The notes: generated from the letters alone by a model not told the origin. A DNA stretch of 64,000 nucleotides from JAPOXR01 sp965116115 (GCA_965116115.1 OZ220486.1:4340001-4404000); one strand, 5' to 3'. Numbered from the stretch's first letter, positions 1 to 10,326 are shown. Translations and numbers: made by a program.

Positions 1-140
1 CGGGCAACGCCGCGAGAGAAGATCGCCTTCAGACGCACCCTGCCCGCTGCCGCGGCGATGGCCGCGACATGGGTCCGGGCGACCATCCCCGCGCCTATAA
101 GGACGGCCACCTTCGGCACGAAGACACCTGCGTTCGGCAC
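1..140 (-). CDS. Gfo/Idh/MocA-family oxidoreductase, N-terminus (cut by window edge)
   Basis: The reverse strand from a GTG at 140 reads an N-terminal Rossmann strand and glycine-rich loop (VAVLIGAGMVARTHVAA), typical of Gfo/Idh/MocA NAD(P)-dependent dehydrogenases of sugars, inositols or biliverdin. The GTG follows an AGGA ribosome-binding site with six bases between. Only 46 codons are in the window, so substrate and C-terminal domain cannot be judged. The sugar-acid genes at 10.3-12.5 kb are too far away to be evidence of a shared pathway. Confidence 0.7.
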   Translation of the reverse strand, partial: MPNAGVFVPKVAVLIGAGMVARTHVAAIAAAAGRVRLKAIFSRGVA

Positions 141-1037
141 TGTGATTCCTTTCCCGCCGGCGCATTCAGTGAATCCGGCGCGCCTGGTTGTCAGACTTCC
201 GCATGCTGAATCGAGCGAAGCGTAACGACCGTTTACAGGGAAGCCGCGCGTGAGCCAAGAACCGCGGGTCATCGACATGCCGGCTGTCTCCGCAGCACGG
301 CTCACAATCCATCCGGAAAAGCTGGCGGCAGAAACTTCCAGCGCCGGCAGGGGCCCGGTCTGGCTGAGCTGTGAATCCTTCGGTAACCGCCGCAGCCAAT
401 GAAGAGCAACGCCCTGCCCGTCTCTCCATAGCCCTTGCACCGCTTTCCACGGAGGAGCGCGGGGAGCTGAGGGCGGTCTCCGGCATGCCGCCGCCGGGCG
501 CGAACCGCGGAACCGGCGGACGAGGAACAGGGCGGCGTCGGGATCATGGAGGCCGGCACCGCCCGCAAGACGTCCGGCGGAAATGCCGGGTCGGCATTGA
601 AGAGAGGAAACCGCTCCCCGGCCGACGCATTCAGCCGGACTGGGACGCGCGGTCGTGTCTGCGCCAGTGAATGCGCGCCGCCTTCCGATGCGCTGGCCGC
701 AAATCATCCGGAATGCCGACGACGATCACTTCCCGGATAAGGGAACCTGACCAGCCATGAGCGCTCCGGATGCGTTCAGCCCCGTATGGCTGCATGAAGC
801 CTTTGCCCCGAAAGCCGCCCGGGTGCGCAAACGGTTCGAATTCCGCCGCGCGCCCGGGTCCAGAAGTTGACCCGGCACGGCGGCGGCCGGAACCGGCGCA
901 ATGTCGCGGCGATGCATCAAGAACCGCACTCTCAGTCGCGGCTCCACGGCAAGGTTGGAGGCGGCCGCCGACCCGCGTTTCACAGCCGAGAGCGCCCGGG
1001 CGGCGCCGAAGCCTCCATATCCGGCAATCCAAGAACG
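141..1037. other. Gene-poor stretch
   Basis: No recognisable gene. Open frames here are short, overlap on both strands and resemble no family I know. The best candidate is a 37-codon frame at 757..870 (+), starting MSAPDAFSPVWLHEAF, basic at its end and GC-rich at third codon positions; the nearest purine-rich site, AAGGGA, is about 12 bases upstream, which is long. I would not annotate it without conservation. Confidence 0.4.
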
Positions 1038-1940
1038 TCAGATCGCCAACTCGCGCTCCAAGAACGCCAGCGCCGTCTGACGCATTGCGGGCGTTTCCTC
1101 GTGGCCTGTGTCGGTTTCGACATGAAAGGACAGTTTCTCCGATGCTCCAACGGCGTCGTAGGCATCCTGCAGATCCCGGCGTCCGGCCAAGAAAGCCGGC
1201 GCCGGCGTCGACCAGTCGCTGAGGCCGACGCAGATTTGCAGCGCTCTGGGCGCCGCCGCCCCGGCGATTTCACCGCTCCGCGCCGCGGAAAGCAGTCCCG
1301 GCACGGTCATATAGATCCCATGGCCGTCATGGGCGCCGGATTTCACCAGCGTTTCCAGATCGGCGAAGGAACAGAGAGCCGAAGCTGCTCGGAGCCGTTC
1401 ATCGAGAGCCGCCAGCCACCATGCCAGCGTACTGCCCATGGAAAAACCGAGAACGCCGATTCGATCCGCGCGCACCGCAGGGTGCGAATCCAGAAAATCC
1501 ACCCCCGCGGCCTGCTCCCCCAGCATTTTCCCGAACAGCGTTTCTCCCCGCCAGAGCAACGCCTTGGCCAAAGAACTTTCGCTGAACTGCCGCCGGTCGC
1601 CGAAACACGGCATCTCGATGCAGAGCGCCGCAATGCCGAGCCGCACCAAGTCGCCGGCATAGGGCCCTTGCAGCTTGGGGCGTCCCTCCAACAATTCCTG
1701 CCGTCCCATGGAATAGTGATTGCCATGAGCGTGGCAATAGACCAGCGCGGGAACCGCGGCATGATGCTGCGGCGGGCGCAGGAAAAAAGCCGGAATCGTT
1801 TCGCCTCCGGGGTGTTTGAACAGGAGGTCTTCCAAGACCCAACCGTGGCAGCCGGATCGTTCCAGCACGTCGACGTCAGAAAATCCCTGCGCGATCAAGC
1901 TCCGTCCAAGCAACCGGCGCACCCTGTCGGCGATTTCCAT
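1038..1940 (-). CDS. Alpha/beta hydrolase (dienelactone-hydrolase-like)
   Basis: A 300-residue serine hydrolase. Residues 62-75 (AVPALVYCHAHGNH) match the first core strand and oxyanion region. The nucleophile elbow GFSMG puts the catalytic serine at 167. Asp242 and His280 (in DTGHEE) are plausible triad partners. The arrangement resembles bacterial dienelactone hydrolase or acetyl-xylan-esterase-like proteins of about 300 residues; the substrate cannot be told. The ATG at 1940 follows a strong AGGAGG, which fixes the start. It has no same-strand partner nearby and no signal peptide, so it is probably a cytoplasmic single-gene unit. Confidence 0.8.
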   Translation of the reverse strand: MEIADRVRRLLGRSLIAQGFSDVDVLERSGCHGWVLEDLLFKHPGGETIPAFFLRPPQHHAAVPALVYCHAHGNHYSMGRQELLEGRPKLQGPYAGDLVRLGIAALCIEMPCFGDRRQFSESSLAKALLWRGETLFGKMLGEQAAGVDFLDSHPAVRADRIGVLGFSMGSTLAWWLAALDERLRAASALCSFADLETLVKSGAHDGHGIYMTVPGLLSAARSGEIAGAAAPRALQICVGLSDWSTPAPAFLAGRRDLQDAYDAVGASEKLSFHVETDTGHEETPAMRQTALAFLERELAI

Positions 1941-1961
1941 GGCGCATCCTCCTGTGTCCCG

Positions 1962-2347
1962 TTAGTCTGATTTGTCCTCCCGCAGAACGACCGCGCAATT
2001 GGCCGCTGAACGGATTCCGACAGTGACCGCTTCATGATTCCGCGTGATTTCCGCCATCGGCATCCCACATATGCCGCCATATGCCGCCGCTCGTGAAGCG
2101 CATCCGTTAACACCGCATAGTTTTCCAATTCGGCGTCCGACTTTATCTTGGCCGTTGATGCTTCATCCGAAGGAAACTTGCTTCCAAGCGGTAAAGACAT
2201 CCGTTCATCTGCGCATTGCCGGCTTTCAGTTCCGCCCTTGATGTCATCATGAGCCATGCCGGCAATCGTTTCAGCCTTTTCCGTTCTGAAGCTTTTGTCT
2301 CCGGGTCGCCGGACGGCGGCGATTGTGTCAAATGGCATGGCTGCCAT
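1962..2347 (-). pseudogene. Possible frameshifted small gene, function unknown
   Basis: In one frame the reverse strand reads KSDAELENYAVLTDALHERR and onward; near 2075 a shift into another frame gives MPMAEITRNHEAVTVGIRSA and a TAA at 1962-1964. Each half alone looks coding and together they would make one short protein, so I read this as a gene broken by one frameshift. I do not recognise the family. It lies in a decayed interval between two intact genes. Confidence 0.25.
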
Positions 2348-2823
2348 CCTGTTCCTTCATCGCCATGGCAGGCGATGTCAGCGCTTAAGGGTGCGGTCCG
2401 CCGGATCCGGTCAGATTATGGAAACGGCGTCCGGGCGGCGGAAAACGTTCGGCGAGGACACGCCTGCGCGATGCCGGCAAACCGCTGCAGATCGGCATGG
2501 ACTGCGGTCTGCCGGCAAGGATGCCGATATAGAAAACACATCCCTCGCGCAAACTTAAAGCCTGCTGAGCATCCGGAGCCCGGATCGCGCCTTGACAGTC
2601 AGACATGGTTGAATTGATCGCAAGGGGAGCTGGAGGAAGAATCGAAGCGGGCAGCCCATGTTGTAACGGCAGTTTTCCAAGGGAGCGGAAACCCGCGGCT
2701 CCAGCCGGAAACGCATTCGTCAAACTGCATTCTCTCTATCCGTCATTCCGATAACCGTCGATTGCCGGTTATGGCACAGGAAATGGCTGCGACCCGGTTC
2801 CCGTCTCCCGAAAACCTTATCCA
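2348..2823. other. No supported gene
   Basis: Only short overlapping frames with no recognisable motif. Probably eroded sequence between the fragments on either side. Confidence 0.4.
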
Positions 2824-3126
2824 TCAGCGTCCCGCCGCATCGGACATTTCCGCCGCCAATCCGCACGAATCGGCTTCCGCTGGCGTGCGGAAGCTCTCAA
2901 GCCGGCAACCGGCGATCTCGCGGATAGACCGGGCAGGAGCGAATGCCGAGATCCCGAGTATCACGGCAGGCAGGGATCGGTATGGGGTCATGGCAGTAAG
3001 TCTTGCCCCGGTTTCCGGATCAGTATCGGGAATTGAGAGTCCGACAGGCGGATTGTTGATGAGGTCTTTGTCCGCTTGATCATTGGATTCGACATCTCTT
3101 TTCGACTTGCTCACCGGCCGCGCCAT
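2824..3126 (-). pseudogene. N-terminal remnant resembling a site-specific DNA-methyltransferase
   Basis: From an ATG at 3126, with AAGGA six bases upstream, the reverse strand reads MARPVSKSKRDVE, then DKDLINNPPVGL and DTDPETG. From memory the NNPPVGL-x-x-PDTDPE pattern occurs near the start of some large adenine methyltransferases of type III-like or phage-defence systems, but I could not search for it. After about residue 42 the resemblance ends and the frame stops at about 100 residues, where such enzymes have 500 or more. No methyltransferase catalytic motif (DPPY type) is visible. It is divergent from the SNF2 helicase next door. Confidence 0.35.
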
Positions 3127-3367
3127 GGCTTGTCCTTGCACTGAGCCGCAATTTCCCGAGGCGCGCCTTTTGGCGTGCGGGCGGAACCTCCGTTTACAAT
3201 CAACATCCTGTCACGCTATGGTTGAAAAGAAAGATTCAGCGGCGCGGCTCTCCGAGAGAGTTCGAAACCGCTGCCCGATTGTTCGGCGCTTGGGGAGGAA
3301 TCAGAAGCCGACCATTCGCCGCGCGGTTCCGGGATTGCGTCCCACGCGGCAACCACAGAGATCAAAC

Positions 3368-6163
3368 ATGACAACGCGACAGGAAAAACGCAAAGCTGAA
3401 ACAGCGGTCAAGAAGCCGGAATTCGTCGGCTGGCACTCAAGCGATGAAGAGGAAATCGCCAGGCGGAAATGGCGGGGCGTCACGGAAGTCGAGACCTTTG
3501 AAGCCTTGGAACAGGAACACGGCCCCTTCGGCAGCTTCAAGGTGCCTTCGTCCGGAGGCGGATCGTACCTTGTCGAAATCCGGAGTCTGACGGAACGAGA
3601 AAATTCCTGCGACTGCGCCGATTTCCATGTTTCGGGCCTCGGAACCTGCAAACATGTGGAAGGCGTGCTGCATCTTCTGCGGAAATCCCGGCGGCGATCC
3701 CCGGATCGCACCGAATCACCGCGGGTGGAAATATACCCGTCGAACGGACCGGGGCGGGAGTTGAAGATCGCCGTTCCCGCCCGGCAGCTGCCGGACGGAT
3801 TTCTTGAGACGATAAAGAAGCGCTTTGACGGGCTTTCGAAGCGGTGCGGTCAGGATGACTTTGACGACTTGGAACGGATCGCCGCCGAGCGGCCGGACAT
3901 CCTCAGGATCTCGGCGCTGTGCGGCCCGTGGAGAAAGCGGGAACTGGTCCGCTTGCGGCGGGAACGAAAGCGCGCGGCTTTCATTGAGAACGAGAAGGCA
4001 GGAAAGCAGTCCGTAGATGTTCTCGAACTGCCGCTGTTTCCGTATCAGCGCGCCGGAGTGAGGCACCTTGCTCTCGGAGAGCGGTCCCTGCTGGCCGACG
4101 AAATGGGCCTGGGAAAGACCATGCAGGCGATCGGCGCCTGCAAGCTTCTCAACGAACTCGAAAACGTCAGCCGGGCGCTGGTCATTTGCCCGGCATCGCT
4201 GAAGACGGAATGGGCTGAACAAATCGGGATGGCCACCGACCTCAGTCATGAAATCGTGTTCGGCTCCCGCGCGAAACGCCTTGCCGCCTACAAAGGACGG
4301 CAGTTCTTCACCATCACGAATTACGAACAGGTCCTGTTTGATCTCGATCAAATGCAGGAATTCGTGAAGCCCGATATCATCATCCTCGACGAGGCGCAGA
4401 GGATCAAGAACTGGCGCACGAAGACAGCCAATGCCATCAAGAAGCTGCAAAGCAGATTCGCCTTTGTGCTGACGGGCACCCCGCTGGAGAACAGAATCGA
4501 CGAACTGTATTCCATCATGCAGTTCCTCGATCCGGAAATGCTCGGCCCGCTGTTCAGATTCAACCGCGAATATTACCAGCTGGACGACCGCGGCCGCGCC
4601 TTCGGATACAAAAATCTTGACAAGCTGCGGGAAAAGACGCGCCAAGTGATGCTGCGGCGGCGCAAGGCGGATGTGGAAGGAGATCTTCCGGAAAAAATAA
4701 CCAAAAACCACTACCTGCCGATGACGGAAGAACAGCAGGTCCGTTACCGCGACTATGAACGGGTGGTCGCCAGCATACTCCAGAGAGCGAAGAAACGGCA
4801 GCTGATGCCCGAAGAATTTCAGCGGCTTCAGGTGGGACTGGCTTCAATGCGCATGATCTGCGACACGCCCTATATCCTGGATCAGGAGGTGCGGGACTGC
4901 CCGAAGCTCGAAGAGCTTGAAAGGGTTCTTGAAGACATGCTCGAGGATGACGAAGGCAAGATCATCATTTTTTCTGAATGGGTGAGAATGCTGGATCTGG
5001 TCCGGGACAGAATTGAAGAACTCGGAATCGGTTACGCTTGGCATACGGGGTCGGTCCCGCAGGATCGCCGCCGCGTCGAGATCAACCGCTTCAAGGAAGA
5101 CCCCGCATGCAGGATATTCCTTTCGTCCGAAAGCGGCGGAGTCGGATTGAATCTTCAGGCCGCGAACAATGTCATAAACCTTGATCTGCCTTGGAACCCG
5201 GCGAAGCTGGAACAGCGCATTGCCCGCGCGTGGAGAAAGCACCAGAAACGCGCCGTGACCGTCGTCAATCTGATCACTTCGGACTCCATCGAACACCGCA
5301 TGGTCAGTCTGCTGAAGCAAAAACAGGCGGTCGCGGACAACGTGCTCGACGGGAAATCCGGCCAGACCGAGATGGATTTGCCCTCGGGCCGCGCCGCGTT
5401 CATCGAGCGGCTTGAAAGCGTCATGGGCACCGCTCCTCCGGCCGAGAAACCCGAATCGTCTTGGAAAGACGATTTGGTGCGGCGCCTCAACCGGGCGTTC
5501 GGCAGCAGCCTGCTCGCCGCGGAATTGAGAAATCCCGCAGCCGGAAAGCCGGTCGTCCTCGCGGTTTTGGATTCGAAGGAAAACGCCGAATCACCCGAGT
5601 TTCCAGCCAAGCCGGACGAACCTCGTCTCGAAATCATAGACAGGGAAACTTATGATGCCATGCTTCGGCTGGAAGCCGCTGGGCTGCTGCAATTCTCTCC
5701 TGCCCGACGGGAAACGCTGTTCTCGGCCGGCCGAGAGGAAAACAAGCATGAGCAGGCACGCCGCAACCGAAAGATCGCGTCCGGATATCTTGACCAGGCA
5801 GAGCGCAAGAAGAAAATGGCGGAACTGCTCTCTGGAGGCGGTTTCGCCAGCGAAGCCGACGCCGCGGCTCCCAGCATCGCGGATTTCGCGCTTCGGGCGC
5901 TGGCAGCTTACGCCGGGCATGAAACGGACGACGCGCAATGGACCGACGAGCATATATGGCAGGTCTGCGACGCGCTCAGGGACGAGGGCCTGATAACCCA
6001 GGAACAGCAATTCAAAGTCTCTTGGATCTGCCAAGGCGAAGACGGGCGCGCGGAGACTGATGAGTCCGACGGCAAGCTGCCTGCGGCTAAGTCGCTCCTG
6101 GCGCATGCCGAGGCATTGCTTAAAATGAACCCGGCGCCTGATCCGCCGCTTCCGCGCAAATGA
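3368..6163 (+). CDS. SWIM zinc-finger / SNF2-family helicase
   Basis: A 931-residue DNA-dependent ATPase of the SNF2/RapA type. An N-terminal SWIM finger (Cys81, Cys83, Cys94, His96) is followed by the first RecA lobe with Walker A DEMGLGKT (244-251), DEAQ (341-344) and LTGTP (368-372), then the second lobe with the GLNLQAA and QRIARAWR motifs (about 590-625). A C-terminal extension of roughly 270 residues matches no domain I know. The frame stays open upstream to 3083, but that part is arginine-rich and not protein-like, so I start at the ATG at 3368, where MTTRQEKRK begins. SNF2/SWIM proteins remodel or translocate on DNA; some serve in phage defence. Here it stands alone beside a methyltransferase-like fragment. 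Confidence 0.9.
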   Translation: MTTRQEKRKAETAVKKPEFVGWHSSDEEEIARRKWRGVTEVETFEALEQEHGPFGSFKVPSSGGGSYLVEIRSLTERENSCDCADFHVSGLGTCKHVEGVLHLLRKSRRRSPDRTESPRVEIYPSNGPGRELKIAVPARQLPDGFLETIKKRFDGLSKRCGQDDFDDLERIAAERPDILRISALCGPWRKRELVRLRRERKRAAFIENEKAGKQSVDVLELPLFPYQRAGVRHLALGERSLLADEMGLGKTMQAIGACKLLNELENVSRALVICPASLKTEWAEQIGMATDLSHEIVFGSRAKRLAAYKGRQFFTITNYEQVLFDLDQMQEFVKPDIIILDEAQRIKNWRTKTANAIKKLQSRFAFVLTGTPLENRIDELYSIMQFLDPEMLGPLFRFNREYYQLDDRGRAFGYKNLDKLREKTRQVMLRRRKADVEGDLPEKITKNHYLPMTEEQQVRYRDYERVVASILQRAKKRQLMPEEFQRLQVGLASMRMICDTPYILDQEVRDCPKLEELERVLEDMLEDDEGKIIIFSEWVRMLDLVRDRIEELGIGYAWHTGSVPQDRRRVEINRFKEDPACRIFLSSESGGVGLNLQAANNVINLDLPWNPAKLEQRIARAWRKHQKRAVTVVNLITSDSIEHRMVSLLKQKQAVADNVLDGKSGQTEMDLPSGRAAFIERLESVMGTAPPAEKPESSWKDDLVRRLNRAFGSSLLAAELRNPAAGKPVVLAVLDSKENAESPEFPAKPDEPRLEIIDRETYDAMLRLEAAGLLQFSPARRETLFSAGREENKHEQARRNRKIASGYLDQAERKKKMAELLSGGGFASEADAAAPSIADFALRALAAYAGHETDDAQWTDEHIWQVCDALRDEGLITQEQQFKVSWICQGEDGRAETDESDGKLPAAKSLLAHAEALLKMNPAPDPPLPRK

Positions 6164-6205
6164 ACCAGGGACCGTTCCCGTGTCTTTGCGGATGACACCG
6201 GCGGC

Positions 6206-6340
6206 ATACGCGTAAATTTTCTTCTCGCCCATGCAACTATAAAATGCATCACCGGGGCTGTCCGGCAGCCTCTCTGTCGGAATCAGGTCACAGCGGATGT
6301 TCAGATGCCCCGCAAACGCGTTTCGAAGGCCGTCGGTCAT
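6206..6340 (-). pseudogene. Decayed gene fragment, related to one at 17.2 kb
   Basis: The reverse strand reads MTDGLRNAFAGHLNI, then PDSPGDAF and GEKKIYA. A second fragment at 17161..17293 reads ALGNAFAGRF, then PADPGDAF and GGKL in the same order. The shared NAFAG and PGDAF blocks show both descend from one coding sequence of unknown function. Neither copy continues into a convincing longer protein. Confidence 0.4.
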
Positions 6341-6778
6341 GAGAAGGACGGGGATCCGGCGCAGGCCGGGGTTCAGCGGCAGCCGGCTCCGCCTCTTCCA
6401 AGCGGCCCTTCGGCGGTTTCAGCAGAAGGGCCGCTTGTCGGACAGAAGCGGGTCTGAAGAGCAGGCGGGAGAAAAACTCATATTCCCGGGAAGTCGCCCC
6501 GATTGCGCGGATCGGATCCGGAAACCGCATCAGAGCTTGTTCCGGCATTCCCGGAAACTGCGGCCGGCGCTGCTGAGGCCTGTGCGCAGAGCGGTTTCCG
6601 GATATGTTCGGGTTTGTTCTTCCCGAAATGCGTGAAGCGGCGGCGCGGATGACATCAGCGGACTCCGGTATATCCGGGGCGCCGCAGCGCCGGGCGGTGA
6701 ATAAGATCTTCCGCTGCCGCGCAGAGGTCATGAACCCGCACGGGATCGCTTCAGCCGGTCAGAACGGCTTGGAAACAT
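6341..6778. other. No supported gene
   Basis: Intergenic space between the decayed fragment and the autotransporter terminator. Frames on both strands are proline- and arginine-rich shadows. DNA similarity to 17.2 kb continues to about 6400. Confidence 0.4.
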
Positions 6779-6805
6779 CCCGCCCCGGCCGGCGGCCGGA
6801 GCGGG
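6779..6805 (-). terminator. Rho-independent terminator candidate of autotransporter 1
   Basis: A 12-bp GC-rich stem with one G-T pair and a 3-base loop lies just past the stop codon of autotransporter 1 on its strand, followed by GATGTTTCC. The same hairpin follows autotransporter 2 at 55530..55557. The T-run is short, so efficiency is uncertain. Confidence 0.55.
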
Positions 6806-6819
6806 ATCGCCGTATCAGG

Positions 6820-9544
6820 TCAGAAGCGGAAGCCGAGCGTCAGCCCGCCGCCGAAGTCGGAGTTGCCGCCGCCGGCGGTCGCGTAGTACGCTTCCCCGGA
6901 CAGCATCGTCCCGCCGTCCTCCGAAAGGCTCAGTTCGCCGCCGAGGCCGAGCCGGCCCCAGGTCGCCTTCGGTTTCGAAGAGAGCCGCGTCCCCGACGCC
7001 GTCACATCGCGCTTCGCCGAGAAATCGTGCTCCGCATCCAGGGAGGCGTACACCGCCGCGCCCGCGGCGACTTCGCCGATCTCCGCCGTCACGCCGAGGC
7101 GGCCCTTGAGGCTCTTGCCCGAACCGTAAACCTTGCCGCTGCCGGCGACGCCCTCCAAGTCGCTGAACCCGTCGATATCAACGGACGAAAAGACGAGGCC
7201 GCCGCGCGGCGTCAGCGTCATTCCCTCCAGCTCCGTCCGCATGCCGGCCTCCAAGCCGAGCGCGTGCCCCGAACCGGACACATCGGACCTGGACAGGTTG
7301 CCGCTGCCGGGCATGTCATCGGACGACATCAGCTCGATGCCGCTGAACTTCGAATACGAAAACCAGCCCCTGACATACACGGCGTCCGCGCTGCCGTAGG
7401 TCACCGACGCCCCTGCGCCCGTGCCCGACGCCTTGACCGCGCCGCCGCGCTTCACCGTCGCCTTGCCCCGCCGGTGATGCGCGCTCACTCCGACCGTCAG
7501 ATCCTCCCCGGCGGGGAAATCAAACCCGGAAGCGACGCCCCAGCGCGTGAAGTCCCAGGCCAGCGCCCGGCCGGCCATGCCCTCGGAAGTCGTCGAACCC
7601 GACGCCTGCCGCTCGCCTTCGCCGCCGTCGAACGCGGCCCAGGCGCTGTTACCCCCGGACGCATCGCGGCGCAGGCGGGGCGCAGGCGCGCTCAGATCCA
7701 GAAGCACCGAAGGCAAAGCCTCGTAAACACGCGCCCGGGCGTGGTACTGCCTCTCTTCCGCACCGGTCGTCTTGAACTCATAGCCGACCTTCGAACCGCC
7801 CTCGTTCATGGCCTCTTTCAGAACCGACGTCCGCACGGCGCGGTAAACGCCCTTCGTCCCGGCGTCCGACTTCACCGCGCCGCCCGCCGTCAGAGCCGTT
7901 TCCATGCCGGAAGCGTCGCGGATCCTGAAAGACGTCTTCGCGGTATTGCGGATATCGCCGTCGACCGTGCCGACGAGCCCATGGCCGTCCTTCACCAGGA
8001 CAATGACCATGTCGCCCTCGGCGTTCGCCTTGACCGCGACGCCGGACGCCGCGCTCACATGCGCCCGCGGACCGATCACCACCGTGCCGCCCTTGACCAT
8101 GTGCACCCCGGCGAAGTCTCTGCCGCCCCCCGCGACCGTGCCGTGAACCTCGACCGTCTGCGCCCGCATCCCGTCCTTCAGCAACGCCCCGTCGACATGC
8201 ACGCCGTCCCGACGGGACTTCACCGACGCCCCTTCGTCAACCTTAACCTTGATCACGCCGTCCGCGGACGTGAAACCGTTCATAACGTAAATTCCGTGCC
8301 TGACGGCATCGATGACGCCGCCTTTCACATCGACCGTCACCGGGATGCTCTTGTCATTATCGCCGTAGACCCTGACATAGACGCCGAAGACCTCCGCATC
8401 GATCATCCCCGACGATTCGATCACGACGGCGCGCTGTTTCCCGTCCTTGTCCGCCGGGGTCAGGGTCACTCCCTTGTACAGCACGCTGATCCCGCCGGAT
8501 TCATTACCTTCATTATCACGAGGCAACGCGCTGCCTGTGAAAATCTTTCCGCCGGAACCGTGCTTCACCGTCACCGTCCCGACGCCGTTGTGCATGACCC
8601 GGATACCGCCGGCATTTACATATTCTTGCCCGTTGGCGTGAATCTCGCCGTTGTTCGTGATCGTCACGTCGGAACGGCCGCTGATTTCTTTGCCCGTGTC
8701 TCCTATCTGAATTCCGGATCCGCCGATCACAGCGGTCCGCGTGCCGAGTTTCACCCCTTCGGCCGCGTCTATCGTGATATTGCCGTCAGTATACTGAACT
8801 GCCAAGACGCCAGAGGAGAACGATTCGGAAGCGGACAGTATCGTTCCCCCGGTGACATCGATATCGATCGGAACATCCGAACCGGCCGCCGCCTCGTAGG
8901 TCTCCGCCCGGATACCCGCCGGACTGCTATCGGCGCTTCCGCTGACGTCAATGTCGGCGGCCGACATGATCTGAATGCCTTCGCTCTCGCCGCTCTCCTT
9001 CCCCTTGTGCCGCACATAGATCCCGGCATCGAGATCAGAGCCCGTGCCGACTATCTTTCCCGCCTCATGATGGACTTTCGCAAGACCTTCGCCGCCGCGA
9101 ATCAAGGTTATTCCCGCCCCTATCCAGCTGTCGTCATGGTCCGCGTAGATTTCGCCGTTGTTGACGACCGTCACGGCCTTATCCCCGGCACTTCCGGGAC
9201 CGTTGGATTCGTTGATGTAAATGGCGTTCTCGTCGATCGGGGCGTCCTTCGTGCCGACCTTCACGCCCTTCTCCACGGTCAGCGTCAAACCGCCCGACAG
9301 ATCCGCTCCGTCGCAGTTAATGATCACGGTCACCGACTCGCTGTAGCTGGTCACCGGAAAAGTTCCCGTTCCGGCAGGGCTGCAGTCCGCCTGCGCAGCC
9401 GCCGGCAGCATAACCGCCGCCCCGGCGGCGGTCAGTCCCGCGCAGAGGAGGCGCGCAAAACGCCCGCGCCCCGGCAGGCGGGAGTCAGCCGCGCAGCGAG
9501 ACTGTGCCCCCCCCCCTATAACCGGATTGTTCAGAATATCCCAT
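6820..9544 (-). CDS. Autotransporter 1, out of frame at its G10 tract (phase OFF as sequenced)
   Basis: A type V secreted surface protein: a passenger rich in beta-helix-like repeats (recurring VNNGEIYA and TNNGEIHA blocks) and a C-terminal beta-barrel of about 270 residues ending in FRF, as outer-membrane barrels do. The continuous frame runs 6820..9411 from MLPAAAQ. In-frame codons before it read a signal peptide (RFARLLCAGLTAAGAAV) but meet a stop with no ATG, GTG or TTG between. The natural start is the ATG at 9544, with AAGGGA upstream, which autotransporter 2 shares. From there the G10 run puts ribosomes into a frame that ends at TGA after 19 codons. Nine or twelve G would give an intact protein of about 907 residues. 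Miscounting of the homopolymer is the main alternative. Confidence 0.8.
9507..9516 (-). repeat. G10 homopolymer (C10 on the plus strand), contingency-locus candidate
   Basis: Ten G in the coding strand about 10 codons after the ATG at 9544 and before the signal-peptide core. Such runs slip during replication. Here the length is out of frame by one base for translation of autotransporter 1. Confidence 0.85.
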
Positions 9545-10326
9545 TTCCGTTCCCTTTCATCCGCTTGTCTTCAGAAACCGCAGCCGCCGAACGGCATCCC
9601 GACGGATACCGGCGCGGCCGCTCCGTGCGCCGCTTTATCACCGGCCCGCGCAGAATGCATCCCTGAAAACGCCGGTCCGCAGCGGAAACACATCCGGCGT
9701 TGCATTCATGCCACACCGCTGCAGAATATCCCGTCGACCTGCGCCTTCATCCGCCGCGGCAGCCGCGTTCAGCGGGCCGCGTCTTCGGCCGGGACCACCC
9801 CGGATGCCAGTGCCGCGGGGACTGCGCGTCTTTCACCGGTTCGGCACAGGCGGCGGGCGCAAGAGCTTCCGCCGCCGGGTCAATTGAGATTGATCCAAAA
9901 TCGCGGTCTGCAAATGAAGCGATGCATTTCGCAGTTTAATCGGCGTCTTGATTATTTCAAAGCTTGCGCATATTCCCGATACGTTCCTGCCCTCCCGATC
10001 TCATGGTGATACGGATCGCAATATTGATCTGGGTTGCGTTGTTGCGTTCCAAGCATCCGCACGCAGGGATCCGGGGACCGGGCTCGCTAAGCTTGAATTC
10101 GGTTCTTGTCGGCCGATGGCCCGGCCGGGCGGGAACAGCGTTCCCGCCTGACCCCGGCAGCAGCCGGTGAAGAAAACCTGCGGCGGAATGACCGCCCCTC
10201 AGCGATGCTCATTCTTGCCGAGAGGCGATAGACGCCGCGCGGGCGGTCGTCTGCAGGGATCCGGCTTTTTGACATTTCCCGCGATTCGGTTCACTCCCGC
10301 ATCGGAAACAATCGGCGGAGAAGCCC
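9545..10326. other. Upstream region of autotransporter 1; no gene
   Basis: About 780 bases without a supported gene. Parts match the region upstream of autotransporter 2: a GTTGCATTCA...GCCACACCGC block near 9699-9720, like one near 58525-58545, and a GCGCGTCTTTCACC block near 9826, like one near 58646. The element GAATATCCC, which covers the start codon at 9544, recurs near 9723-9731. The promoter probably lies here but I cannot fix its boxes. Confidence 0.4.

Noticed and set aside
867..1970. A 367-codon plus-strand frame
   Set aside because: Antisense to the alpha/beta hydrolase and without any domain.
3083..3367. Upstream extension of the SNF2 helicase frame
   Set aside because: 95 codons rich in Arg and Cys without homology; the family-like sequence begins at the ATG at 3368.
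3716..4711. A 331-codon minus-strand frame
   Set aside because: Antisense shadow of the SNF2 helicase.
6604..9666. A 1020-codon open frame on the plus strand opposite autotransporter 1
   Set aside because: It is antisense to a clear autotransporter, rich in Arg, His and Ala, with no domain. Long antisense frames are common in GC-rich genes. The matching frame opposite copy 2 is shorter and not conserved in length.
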